Positions 34,429-42,892 of a DNA stretch of 57,184 bases are shown here, one piece after another. Source of the stretch: Prochlorococcus sp. AG-402-K22 (GTDB taxonomy: Bacteria > Cyanobacteriota > Cyanobacteriia > PCC-6307 > Cyanobiaceae); the NCBI GenBank assembly GCA_003216755.1, contig QCIJ01000013.1:1-57184 (forward strand), read 5' to 3'. Position 1 is the stretch's first letter. Each line of letters begins with the position of its first letter. The notes below the pieces were generated by a model, which saw only the letters and a list, made by a program, of their open reading frames with translations, did not search any database and was not told the DNA's origin. The translations under genes were made by a program, and so were the position numbers.

Positions 34429-37400
34429 ACTTAAAGTAGTTTCTTTAAGTAGGCTCGTAGCCAGTAATCGGGTCAGATCCCGCTTCAAAATCTTTTACCT
34501 TATCTGCATATAATCCACTTGCTGCTCCTGTATAAATATTATCAACATCACTGTTATCAAATATATCTCCTGCCAATGGATCAGCCATCAATGTCGGATC
34601 GTTCAATGTCGCCTCTTTCTCCCAGACACTGTTGTCAAAACTTCCCACATCACTAACTGCTCCAAATGTCTTTCCTCCCTTATTAGATATCTCTGCCCAA
34701 TTATCTTCGCTGATCAAAGTATCCAATGATGGGATTCCATGTAAATTTCCTCCCCAGTCTCTATCGATTATCGCTAAATCTTTTGTAGATATCGTTCCGT
34801 CATAATTAGCATCGACATCATCTGCAGCAAAACCGTCTCCTTCATTCAATGCTCCTGCATTCAAGAATGCCAGATCCTTTAAAGATACCCGTCCGTCATA
34901 ATTGATATCTCCCTGGAAGGTGATCAGGTTATCGGAAATCGTGCTTCCATCTGCCTTTGAGGTTGTTGTCCTAACATCATCTCCCGATATCTGGAAAAAC
35001 CCAGTATCAAGATCTCCTAAAGTCTGACCGACAGCACCGTCAACTTTGACTTTAAACTTGATTTCTATATCGCCTCCATCGTCTCCGATCCAACCGGAAT
35101 TACCATCACTAGATGATTGATAAATACTGTTGCCGTCAACAACATCCCCTGTGACATAGCCTGATTTATATGAATCTGACAAAATCGAGTCAAACGTCAG
35201 AGAACCTGTATCTAATTCTTCATAGGGATAACTTGCTCCAGCTTCTTCATCATCAATCATGATCTTAAAGTTGGTATTGGCTCCGACCTGATTGAGATTT
35301 ATCTTATCCACCTCTGTTTCAAAAGTTCCATCATTTATCAATCTGGATATCGCATTCACTACTGATCCATCTCTGATCAATGCGGTATTGACGCTCGCTC
35401 CTATCGTTCTGGTTGTATATAAAGTTGTTCCCTGTTCCTTGAATTCGGAATAGGCCTCGTGAATGGTTACATTATCAATGGCATCAATTGTGTGAGCTGA
35501 GCTCAATTTTTCTAATTCATTAAGTGACTTGATCTCGGCATTATCATTTGTTCTCACTGACATCACCGTTTCATAGATATTTGTATCAGCAGTAAATGTT
35601 ATTCCTTGTTTATCTCCTATTGCCTTTGCTTTGGTTTCATCAAGAGTAAGACCGGATATTGTAAATAATTCTGTAAAAGCAGATTGTGCACTACTGATTC
35701 CGATATCTCCGGAATCCTCGTTCAGCTTATCTAATGTCGCACCTGTTGCTCTAATTAATCCTTCATTCAGGCTTAGATCAATTAACTGAGAAGATGTGGC
35801 ACTGTTTATTTCAGAGCCAAAGGTTACTGTTGTACTTTCATCATGCTTGAATAGACCACCAAAATCAAAAGTGGTGTCAAATGTCTCCAGATTGACTGTC
35901 TTCTCAGAGGTGGAATCGCCACTGACCTTCGCTTCTATTATTAGGTCGTATTTTGTTCCTAGTCCTGTTACGGTTTCACTTTCAAAAAGGGTTGAGGCTG
36001 CATCGTTACTAAATCCTAGTACTCCAGTGATGTCCTGATCTGATTCGTCAATTCCATCTGTTAATGGATCATCAACAATTCCACTTCTCTGTAATCTGTA
36101 GTTGTAGGTTAAAGCTGTATCCACCATTCCAGTGAATGTTTCTGTGGTGTCATCAGTAACTGTTACTGTCAGTTCTTGAGTAGATGTGTTGCCTGCAGCA
36201 TCAGTTGCAGAAATAGATAATTCATAATCATTATCTCTATTAACATCCTTCATGACTCCATAATCTGGAGAAGCATTAAAGCTTAGATTTCCGCTGCCAT
36301 CAATAGTAAATAATGAGGCGTCATCTCCGCCTAATGTCCAGGATGATCCTGACTCATCTGCTGTCAGTGCTACTACTGTGCCTGTTCCATTCTCCAAGAA
36401 ATCAATACTTGAGGCACTTGTGATTGTTGGAGCTGTTGTATCGATTGTGATATTGAAATCTACCGCTTCTGATGGGACATCTGTTGTCGGATCAAATGCT
36501 TTCACTTTCAATGTATGATCTCCATCAGCAATAATTGCGCCGGAATAATCTCCATCACTGATTGACCAGGTATTATCTGACCCTGCAGTTGTTGTTGCTA
36601 ATAATGTTGTTCCATCTTCCGCAAATACTTTGATAATGTTGCCCGCAACATCTGTTGTACCTGAGAAGTTTGGTGTTTGATCACTAAATAATCTATTACC
36701 TGATCCATCAATTCCTGGTGCATCTGGCTCTGGTGAATCGATAAATATGATTGGGTCACGAATAAGACCTTCGCTTCTATCTGTATCAAAGAAACCCTGA
36801 TCTATTAAGAAGGCACTGACCATCTCGATATCTCCATCGCCATCTTTATCAATTAGATACGCAGAACCATCTATATAGGGAGTGTGATTCCCTAGAGTAA
36901 TATGAGAAATTATTCCTGCCTTACCAAAAGCTTCAACGATGTTGCCATCATATTTAAGTGTTACATTCGTAAAGTCACCTTTTACACCACCAACATCGTC
37001 AGCAGCAGGGTCCTTGTAGTAACTTAAACTGTAATCAAGATTATCTAACCAGGAATCAAAATCTGCCTCTTCTCCCTCATAGGTGATGATCTGAGAATTA
37101 TAAAGGAAGGAATCTCCATCTATATTAGTTTTTATTATTCGGTTTATATCCTGGTCTTCCTCTTCCAGGATCATCTTCACAACTGCTGTTCCGTTGGCAA
37201 TCGTATCAACAGAGAAATCCAGTTCTCCTATCGGCGCGTCTATTATTGTTGACTCATCAAAGTTAAGGATTCCTCTTATCTGCTCCTTACGCGCATCTGT
37301 CAGATCTGTAATTGTCGATTCATTTATTAATACATCAGCTGCTTGATCTGTATTCGTTGATTCATCATTCTTGTTTGATGTATCGAGAATCAGCATTTTA

Positions 37401-38231
37401 TTTGTATTTGCTGCAATTTTTGCCGTGCCTTTTTTAAATTTATCCAGGACGTCATTTTCCTGTTGATCGGTATTGAATTGGAATTTATTCAATATATTGT
37501 CCACAGCTGAGTCGACATTAGTAATTTGACTCCATTCTTTATCAGTACCAGAACGAGTCCATGTTTTTGATGTATGACTTAGATTCCATGAATTCAGCTT
37601 ATTAACTGCTTGTTCTTGAATACTGAGGGTATCATTTTCAGGTTTGATTTTGAATTTGAGAGCATGTTTAACTGTGCCGTCTTCTGACTTCACACGAACC
37701 CGGAAAACACCCTTCCCTAAGTCAGATTGAGATTTTCCGTCCTGGAGGGTAATCCATCCAAAATCAGCGTCTGTCTCATCATCTTGATACTTAATAGTAG
37801 AACGTAATTTCCAGGGAATACGGACGGAATAATCATTAATATCAAATCCTTCAAGGTGTTTGATATCAAACAGGCGAGTATCACTTTGGGAAAGTGTCTT
37901 ATCTGTTTCTGTTTCGTTTTTGTTATAGAGGACTAATTCATTTTCAAATACATCATTAATACCCAAAGTTACAGTTTGATCTGTAGTAAGAGTTCCATCA
38001 CTTGCTCTGACTGTGAATTTCAATTCGCTACCATCAACTTCATAGTCAGGACTTGAGGCTAGAGATACATTTCCGCTGCTATCTATAGAAAACTTGGAAT
38101 AATCAAACTCTTCTTTTAATGACCAGCTTATTGCTGATTCATCTGTACCAGCTGCACTGTAGATAATAGTTGATGATGATGTGTTTTCATCTATTGCACT
38201 CGCCGTTGATGAGGAGGTTATTGATGGGGCT
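34429..38231 (-). repeat. 3.8-kb direct repeat, copy 2 (3' block of lectin gene 2)
   Basis: This is the partner of 4141-7943: the same bases by eye and the same small out-of-frame ORFs at a constant offset. It begins at the ACTTAAAG hairpin and ends where the head of lectin 2 begins (residue 397). Recombination between the two copies would delete 30.3 kb holding the exporter, the giant gene, the protease and two satellites, or would exchange lectin heads. Confidence 0.9.
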
Positions 38232-39421
38232 ATATCTTTTTTTATGCCTGAAGGAGTTTTACTAAGTAAATCTTGGCTAAAAGCAGTTTCATAAGCTCTA
38301 AGACTTGCATTAGATACTACGTCATAGTTTCCAAAAGAATTCCATTGAGAATCGTAGTACTTGATAATCCTTTGATCAGAATCATTATAATTTTTCCAAA
38401 CACCTATATTGTTTCCATTAGAGTCAGTATCAATTCCTATCAATGATTGATTAATCTCAGTATAATTACCTATGGAAGATCCTTCCTCTGTAATTGGAAT
38501 GGTATTTCCATCTTGTTCAGCATAATAATTGCCATTGCCGTCAATGAGTAATGAAACATCTCCGAATGATTCTATTGCAGATTTGGTATCGGAACTGAAT
38601 AAAACTTGATCAAAATAGTTACTTGTTTCATATGTATTTATAGTATTCGTGTCAATATTATATCCTTCGGTTCTTTGCCAATTGTCATTAAAAGGCCATT
38701 CGTGCTTTGTACCATTAGTGTGTTTAAATAATCCTTTTTTTGATCCATCAGGCGTCTTATCAAGAGCAACTAACGACCAACCGCTATGGAAATAATCTCC
38801 AACATGTTGGTTATTCCAAGTTATTGGAGTGATGCTACCATTCTCTTCTGCATAATAAGATCCATGACCGTCAATAAGTAATGAAACATCCCCAAATGAC
38901 TCTATTGATGCATAAGGATGTTGCTCATAATCAAGAGGAGGCAGAAGAGACTCAGAAATTTCGATTATGCCATATGCAGTAAAGTAATCCTTATGGTCAT
39001 TCCATTTATATGAGTTATATGAAGATGACCGGTTAGCGCCCCAATAATGTGCAATATCCTCTCCACTACCGTGGTCATTTGGTTCTCCACTATTCCATTT
39101 ATTTATTGTTATTGGGGTCCCGTCTAACCAGTACCAATGACCTTCCCAATCCCAAGATCTGTTTCCTTCACTAGCTGCAGCAACATAACTAGGTCTGTCA
39201 GTTGCCCCTATCAAAAAATTTTGGGTGTAGTTTTTTAAAATATTATCAACTAAGAAATTGTGCTCTTCTTCAGTATTAACACTAACTAAATATCCACCTT
39301 CATTTTCAGCGAGCTGTTTATGTTGAGCAAAATTTTTATATTCATTTACAACATAGTAAGTAGATTGAGTACCACTATTCTCGTCAATAAAAACCCAATT
39401 ATCATTAGATACTATAGCCAT
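34445..39421 (-). CDS. Secreted C-type-lectin protein with dockerin-like tail (lectin 2)
   Basis: 1658 residues. Residues 10-160 are a C-type lectin domain with the classic features GGYLVSVNTEEEHNFL, WYWLDGTPIT, NSGEPND and KWNDHKD; EPN plus WND are the usual calcium/sugar ligands, so sugar binding is better supported than in lectin 1. Residues ~170-390 hold two copies of a repeat beginning SIESFGDVSLLIDG. From residue 397 the chain equals lectin 1: cadherin-like, giant-protein module, Ig-like, cadherin-like, satellite module, dockerin-like loops. A GTA-N8-TAC box lies 226 bp upstream. Export by the neighbouring type I system is inferred; no signal peptide is present. Confidence 0.87.
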   Translation of the reverse strand: MAIVSNDNWVFIDENSGTQSTYYVVNEYKNFAQHKQLAENEGGYLVSVNTEEEHNFLVDNILKNYTQNFLIGATDRPSYVAAASEGNRSWDWEGHWYWLDGTPITINKWNSGEPNDHGSGEDIAHYWGANRSSSYNSYKWNDHKDYFTAYGIIEISESLLPPLDYEQHPYASIESFGDVSLLIDGHGSYYAEENGSITPITWNNQHVGDYFHSGWSLVALDKTPDGSKKGLFKHTNGTKHEWPFNDNWQRTEGYNIDTNTINTYETSNYFDQVLFSSDTKSAIESFGDVSLLIDGNGNYYAEQDGNTIPITEEGSSIGNYTEINQSLIGIDTDSNGNNIGVWKNYNDSDQRIIKYYDSQWNSFGNYDVVSNASLRAYETAFSQDLLSKTPSGIKKDIAPSITSSSTASAIDENTSSSTIIYSAAGTDESAISWSLKEEFDYSKFSIDSSGNVSLASSPDYEVDGSELKFTVRASDGTLTTDQTVTLGINDVFENELVLYNKNETETDKTLSQSDTRLFDIKHLEGFDINDYSVRIPWKLRSTIKYQDDETDADFGWITLQDGKSQSDLGKGVFRVRVKSEDGTVKHALKFKIKPENDTLSIQEQAVNKLNSWNLSHTSKTWTRSGTDKEWSQITNVDSAVDNILNKFQFNTDQQENDVLDKFKKGTAKIAANTNKMLILDTSNKNDESTNTDQAADVLINESTITDLTDARKEQIRGILNFDESTIIDAPIGELDFSVDTIANGTAVVKMILEEEDQDINRIIKTNIDGDSFLYNSQIITYEGEEADFDSWLDNLDYSLSYYKDPAADDVGGVKGDFTNVTLKYDGNIVEAFGKAGIISHITLGNHTPYIDGSAYLIDKDGDGDIEMVSAFLIDQGFFDTDRSEGLIRDPIIFIDSPEPDAPGIDGSGNRLFSDQTPNFSGTTDVAGNIIKVFAEDGTTLLATTTAGSDNTWSISDGDYSGAIIADGDHTLKVKAFDPTTDVPSEAVDFNITIDTTAPTITSASSIDFLENGTGTVVALTADESGSSWTLGGDDASLFTIDGSGNLSFNASPDYGVMKDVNRDNDYELSISATDAAGNTSTQELTVTVTDDTTETFTGMVDTALTYNYRLQRSGIVDDPLTDGIDESDQDITGVLGFSNDAASTLFESETVTGLGTKYDLIIEAKVSGDSTSEKTVNLETFDTTFDFGGLFKHDESTTVTFGSEINSATSSQLIDLSLNEGLIRATGATLDKLNEDSGDIGISSAQSAFTELFTISGLTLDETKAKAIGDKQGITFTADTNIYETVMSVRTNDNAEIKSLNELEKLSSAHTIDAIDNVTIHEAYSEFKEQGTTLYTTRTIGASVNTALIRDGSVVNAISRLINDGTFETEVDKINLNQVGANTNFKIMIDDEEAGASYPYEELDTGSLTFDSILSDSYKSGYVTGDVVDGNSIYQSSSDGNSGWIGDDGGDIEIKFKVKVDGAVGQTLGDLDTGFFQISGDDVRTTTSKADGSTISDNLITFQGDINYDGRVSLKDLAFLNAGALNEGDGFAADDVDANYDGTISTKDLAIIDRDWGGNLHGIPSLDTLISEDNWAEISNKGGKTFGAVSDVGSFDNSVWEKEATLNDPTLMADPLAGDIFDNSDVDNIYTGAASGLYADKVKDFEAGSDPITGYEPT

Positions 39422-39861
39422 CTACAATCTAATTATTAAAAAAATAAATCTCTATTCAATATAATATCAAAAAGCGATGATTTTTTTTAAATTTTATCTA
39501 GATAAAGACATAATTCGAAATCACATTGTTTAATCTCATAACTTTAGGTATAGAAAGCAATATCTAAAGTTTTAAAAGATTTGTTTTTGTTTTTTTGAAG
39601 CCTCTTAAATATAAGTAACAAAGGAATACATTAAAATAGTTATTTTGTATTAATTAATACTTAATCAAATTTATAATGATTTTTTTTAAATAATGAACAC
39701 ATTAAATTAGGTCCTAAATATAAAAAAACTTCTTTATAAAAATTCATGCAGAAGAAACAAAAAAATTGTATTTAAGAATTCTTGTAATCCAGATATTTTT
39801 GACTATTGAAAACTTCATATCTATCTTAAAAACCACCTATAAGTAAAAAATATAAAATTAA
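39422..39861. promoter_or_regulatory. Upstream region of lectin gene 2 with one GTA-N8-TAC palindrome
   Basis: GTATTAATTAATAC at 39647-39660 matches the NtcA consensus and is fully palindromic. An inverted repeat AACTTTAG/CTAAAGTT with a 16-bp spacer lies at 39540-39571. The rest is AT-rich with no gene seen. The box is so AT-rich that chance is a real alternative. Confidence 0.35.
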
Positions 39862-40077
39862 TTCATTGATTGGGCATATGTAAAAAATTTACCGCTTCCA
39901 AAAAAACCATCTTTTGTCGAGTTTTATATTTTTTATGTTTTTTCTTTTTTTAAATTCCCCTTTGGGATAATTATTCAACAACTACCTTTAGCAAAGAAAG
40001 TAAGATACTACGAAAGAGAAATGAAATTAATATTTGATAAATGGAATTTAGAAAAAATTAAAAAAATAACTAACTAA
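39862..40077 (+). pseudogene. Probable 5'-truncated remnant of a small protein
   Basis: The 71-codon frame ends in QLPLAKKVRYYEREMKLIFD followed by KWNLEKIKKITN, which looks like real protein, and is preceded by an aromatic hydrophobic segment (VEFYIFYVFSFF). There is no ATG upstream in frame; the first, at 40021, would leave only 18 residues. I read it as the end of a gene whose start was lost at an insertion junction. Confidence 0.35.
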
Positions 40078-40103
40078 ATTAATATTTAATCCCAATTGTC
40101 CAA

Positions 40104-40124
40104 TGCGGACAAATTGCAGCCAAA
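40104..40124. repeat. 11-bp-period repeat resembling the scar C pair
   Basis: TGCGGACAAA is followed 11 bp later by TGCAGCCAAA, similar to the perfect TTGCGGACAAA pair at 42543. Here TTGTCC-aatgc-GGACAA also forms an inverted repeat. No tRNA-like sequence accompanies it, so it may be half of an old attachment site. Confidence 0.35.
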
Positions 40125-40130
40125 AGATGC

Positions 40131-40544
40131 TTAATTGAAAGGTGAAGAGTTATTAGTAGGAGCTATCAGTAGGATTTCAAAAACTATCCCAGTTAAGGCA
40201 ATTGGTAAAACCCAAATACCAATAAATCTATGGTCAAAAAATCTTAAATGATCTTCACCCCTGAAAACACTTCGTAAAGAAGTAAATAGGGTTTCTGGTT
40301 GCTTATAAGATGGCCCATTTTTAGAAGGAGAATATGGCTTAACAAAGGCGGAAGAAGTAGAAAACTTTGCAATTTTTCTTAAAAAATAAATAGGTAAAAC
40401 CCATATAGCAAAGAATCTTCCACCAAGCCACTGTCTCGCATTAGGCAGAGCATACTCTTTGATAGATTTATTTTCTGGCATTCCAGATTCCAAATTCTTA
40501 TAAATTTTTTCTAATGTAAATTCATTACTTGATTTATTGATCAT
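40131..40544 (-). CDS. Unknown membrane protein with an internal IWVLPI repeat
   Basis: 137 residues with two hydrophobic segments, each opening with the same motif: GRFFAIWVLPI (residues 42-52) and HRFIGIWVLPI (105-115). The linker is polar and basic. The duplication suggests two related single-pass units fused in one chain. I do not recognise the family; its neighbours are small thylakoid-type membrane proteins, so a photosynthetic membrane location is possible. Two structured RNAs lie just upstream on the same strand. Confidence 0.65.
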   Translation of the reverse strand: MINKSSNEFTLEKIYKNLESGMPENKSIKEYALPNARQWLGGRFFAIWVLPIYFLRKIAKFSTSSAFVKPYSPSKNGPSYKQPETLFTSLRSVFRGEDHLRFFDHRFIGIWVLPIALTGIVFEILLIAPTNNSSPFN

Positions 40545-40569
40545 ATGTTTTTAAGAAAAAATTAACCTT

Positions 40570-40684
40570 AAAATAAAAATATTCCTAACTACTAAAATAA
40601 CTAAAACGTAGTTAAGAATATTTTCGTTGGCTAGGTTCATAAAGACGGAAGTTATACCGTTGCAGATTCGCCAAATATCTACAT
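40570..40684 (-). ncRNA. Structured small RNA, copy 1
   Basis: Read leftward: a -10-like TATAAAT, then GTAGAT-N9-ATCTGC hairpin, a second hairpin ACGG-N8-CCGT, the linker ATGAACC, and a terminator whose stem pairs 15 bases (AATATTCTTAACTAC with GTAGTTAGGAATATT, one G-U) before TTTTATTTT. The order, linker and first hairpin match the copy at 40.8 kb while the stem bases differ, which points to conserved RNA structure. No ORF explains it. The target is unknown. Confidence 0.7.
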
Positions 40685-40800
40685 ACTATTTATAAATAAA
40701 AAACTCTTTATTTAAAAGTAAATAATATACATTAGAAGGAATAATATTTAATAGTTTATAGTCTTAATTAAAAATTTAATTTATTATTCGTGACTAATAA

Positions 40801-40917
40801 AAATATTTAAACCTCATTTTCTAAGATTGCGAAAAAGAAAATGAGGTCAAAGGGAGGTTCTCATTACGAACCGCTTTATCAAAGCTAGCGGTTAGTAGAT
40901 TGCCCTAATATCTACTT
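40801..40917 (-). ncRNA. Structured small RNA, copy 2
   Basis: Read leftward: TATAAATATATAAG as promoter, GTAGAT-N9-ATCTAC hairpin with loop ATTAGGGCA, hairpin AACCGCT-N11-AGCGGTT, linker AATGAGAACC, then a perfect 10-bp terminator stem CCTCATTTTC/GAAAATGAGG followed by a T-rich stretch. It is a paralogue of the RNA 230 bp downstream. I cannot match it to Yfr1, Yfr2-5, 6S or tmRNA. Confidence 0.72.
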
Positions 40918-40998
40918 ATATATTTATATAATGATTTTTAAAATATAGGAAGATTAATTTTATACAAATAAGTGTTTAATATTATATCTAATTATTGC

Positions 40999-41097
40999 TT
41001 AGGAAAAGTTAATTAATGTACTTACTATAGTTATTGAAAGATAAAAAAATGCATAAAGAGAAACTGCAAAAAATAAAAACTGTTCTATTGGAATCAT
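40999..41097 (-). CDS. 32-residue single-pass membrane microprotein
   Basis: The frame reads MIPIEQFLFFAVSLYAFFYL and ends INFS: one hydrophobic helix with almost no extramembrane part, like the low-molecular-weight subunits of photosystem II or cytochrome b6f. It is the last of three small same-strand membrane genes. The exact family is not recognised. Confidence 0.5.
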   Translation of the reverse strand: MIPIEQFLFFAVSLYAFFYLSITIVSTLINFS

Positions 41098-41132
41098 GAC
41101 AAGGTATTGATATAAGGATAAGAATAATTTGA

Positions 41133-41318
41133 CTAATTTTTTGTTAAAAAGATATTCTCTAAAATATAACTTTGTTCTATTGATTCATTTTTAAGAGAAA
41201 TATTTTTTGGCAAATTATTATTCGTAGAATTAAAAGCACCCCATTTTTTTAGCCAAAATAAGGTATAAAAAAATGCAATTAAAAATGGTGCTCCAACAAT
41301 TAAAAATCTAATATCCAT
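41133..41318 (-). CDS. Small membrane protein with a PsbY-like N-terminus
   Basis: 61 residues from the ATG at 41318 (an in-frame TTG codon lies just before it). It begins MDIRFLIVGAPFLIAFFYTL, one membrane helix, then a polar tail. The start resembles both the next gene ([16 protein letters not shown]) and the PsbY pattern MDWRVLVVLAPV, suggesting an N-in thylakoid peptide. It starts 12 bp after the stop of the 98-residue gene, so they form an operon. The PsbY relation is a resemblance only. Confidence 0.6.
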   Translation of the reverse strand: MDIRFLIVGAPFLIAFFYTLFWLKKWGAFNSTNNNLPKNISLKNESIEQSYILENIFLTKN

Positions 41319-41330
41319 CAAAATTCCCTA

Positions 41331-41627
41331 TTAATAAGATTTGAACTGCATTGCCAATATTGCTCCAAGGAAAAAAACGGTTGGAATCCCTAGGGCATTA
41401 ACTGCTGCGGTTCTTACAGTAAATACTGGATAACCTTCTGCTGGTCTGCCAGTTTCAGGAATTAATGCTGAATCTTCCCATACTTGATAATTTTTAAAAG
41501 GAGCTACTCCCCTCTTTGGTAATCCTAGTGGTGTTAATCTAAATACATCCCACCTACCTAACCAAAAGACTGTAAATATCCATGAGAATATTATTGGTGT
41601 AATAACAAGTAAAATCCTGAAATCCAT
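41331..41627 (-). CDS. 98-residue two-helix membrane protein, thylakoid-type
   Basis: It begins with a PsbY-like helix ([20 protein letters not shown]) and ends with a second helix ([20 protein letters not shown]) before MQFKSY. Between them is a conserved-looking loop, [20 protein letters not shown], with further Pro/Gly residues. The well-ordered sequence looks like a core picocyanobacterial protein, possibly linked to photosystem II, but I cannot name it securely. The 61-residue paralogue follows it. Confidence 0.75.
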   Translation of the reverse strand: MDFRILLVITPIIFSWIFTVFWLGRWDVFRLTPLGLPKRGVAPFKNYQVWEDSALIPETGRPAEGYPVFTVRTAAVNALGIPTVFFLGAILAMQFKSY

Positions 41628-41848
41628 TTCTAAAAAGTAATAATAAATTTGATTATTATTTTGTCTTTTTTAGTTAAATAAATGATTTGATTATTAACTT
41701 ATATTTAAAGAAAAAACACTAATAACATTGTCTCTAATCATTAGTAACATCATGAAATGATTAATTGATTTATTTAAAGTATATTTTTTTGGGTTGAGAT
41801 ATTTAGATATTTTATTTGATGTAGATTTTAGTTAATTAAAAAACAAAT

Positions 41849-42217
41849 ATGGAAACCTTTAGATTCTTACTTTTTGGTTTTGCAGGAGTTACTGTAGTTT
41901 TTTGGGTGGCAATAATAGCTTTATGGCATGCATACATGTTTCCAAGATTCTTCAATGAAGATAAAGGTTTAAATTCTGTTATCAATCAAGAAATAAAAGT
42001 TTCAACAAATCCAATTTTAGGCAGTTTGGTTAACAGCAACAATTTCAGAAATAGAGATAAATATTCAATGAAAAATTTAGTTATCGCAGACTTTTCATCT
42101 GCAAGTAATAATTTCAAACTAAATAAACTCTACACAACAGTAATGATTGGAGTTACTTTTGCAAGTTTTATTTTTCTCACTTATGGATTAAGCAGTTCAA
42201 TAACAACGGCAAGTTAA
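41849..42217 (+). CDS. Unknown two-helix membrane protein
   Basis: 122 residues: an N-terminal helix (FLLFGFAGVTVVFWVAIIAL), a polar middle of ~60 residues and a C-terminal helix (TVMIGVTFASFIFLTYGLSS). Not recognised. It is divergent from the 98-residue gene (221-bp gap), and a 27-residue membrane peptide begins exactly at its stop (TAA then ATG). Confidence 0.65.
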   Translation: METFRFLLFGFAGVTVVFWVAIIALWHAYMFPRFFNEDKGLNSVINQEIKVSTNPILGSLVNSNNFRNRDKYSMKNLVIADFSSASNNFKLNKLYTTVMIGVTFASFIFLTYGLSSSITTAS

Positions 42218-42301
42218 ATGGCATCTATATATGTAATTGTTTTTATTACTTGCTTTGTTTATTTAATTTTTGACTCATTAAAAAATATAAATATTAAATA
42301 G
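42218..42301 (+). CDS. 27-residue single-pass membrane microprotein
   Basis: MASIYVIVFITCFVYLIFD followed by a short basic tail. The ATG abuts the TAA of the preceding gene, so translational coupling is likely. Its size and single helix resemble small photosynthetic complex subunits; the identity is unknown. Confidence 0.5.
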   Translation: MASIYVIVFITCFVYLIFDSLKNINIK

Positions 42302-42305
42302 ATTG

Positions 42306-42467
42306 CTAATGTTTTTTGCCAGCTAATAAAATTTTTCTTCTTATGTAAAAGAATACTAATGTAGTTATTATCATTACTGGTGGATGAAATGATATTGAAT
42401 TTAGATATTCGAAGTAATCAAATGATTCCAAAATTTTTGCTCGTAATTTCCTAAAACTATATTTCAT
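42306..42467 (-). CDS. 53-residue single-pass membrane protein
   Basis: It starts MKYSFRKLRAKILESFDYFE, with a basic amphipathic N-terminus, then a helix PPVMIITTLVFFYI and a basic end (RRKILLAGKKH). It is convergent with the 27-residue gene, their stops 4 bp apart. No family was recognised. Confidence 0.5.
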   Translation of the reverse strand: MKYSFRKLRAKILESFDYFEYLNSISFHPPVMIITTLVFFYIRRKILLAGKKH

Positions 42468-42542
42468 CTCCCAAATTTTTATTGATTTAAATAGATCAAT
42501 ATCTTGTATAAAATGCTAGTTAAATTTTTCTTAACTAATATT

Positions 42543-42564
42543 TTGCGGACAAATTGCGGACAAA
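42543..42564. repeat. Perfect 11-bp tandem repeat left of scar C
   Basis: TTGCGGACAAA occurs twice head to tail, 108 bp before the anticodon arm of scar C, nearly the same distance as the pair at scar B (110 bp). It is a candidate recombinase binding site. Confidence 0.6.
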
Positions 42565-42628
42565 TATTACTTTATTTGTCACAACAAACATCGCAGAGCT
42601 AACCAAAAAGTAGATATAGATTGAAAAA

Positions 42629-42697
42629 TAGTGCTGCACTATGGCTGTTAAGTAATTTGGGGGCATTTGGTCGCAGGTTCGTACCCTATCGCCCCGA
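42629..42697 (+). other. Attachment-site scar C: degraded partial tRNA-Pro 3' end
   Basis: Bases 42651-42697 retain TTTGGGG, TCGCAGGTTCG and ATCGCCCCGA at the positions of the anticodon loop, T arm and acceptor strand of tRNA-Pro, with several stem mismatches, so it is not functional. The hairpin TAGTG-ctg-CACTA precedes it by 9 bp, and the sequence further up (ATAGATTGAAAAATAGTG) parallels scar B (ATAGCTTGAAAACCTAGTG). It marks the right end of the export island. Confidence 0.7.
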
Positions 42698-42817
42698 TTT
42701 GTTATAGCAATAAGTCTCAGCTAATAACTTATTCATGCAAATAATTGCTTCTCGCAAAACTCACTCAAAACTTATTTCCTTCAGAATAATTGGTATAACT
42801 TTAGAATATAGTCAGGC

Positions 42818-42877
42818 ATTTGGTTCTTTCCGACTTATGGCGTAACTTTCAAGGGGTTTTCTTTAACCTCTTTTTTT
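42818..42877 (+). ncRNA. Possible short RNA or attenuator before the 71-residue gene
   Basis: A -10-like TATAGT (42807-42812) is followed about 40 bp later by AAGGGGTT-TTCTTT-AACCTCTT and a T run, an intrinsic terminator that ends 15 bp before the ATG at 42893. Either a ~60-nt RNA is made, or the terminator controls read-through into the gene. Confidence 0.4.
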
Positions 42878-42892
42878 GTCCATTTTAAATTT

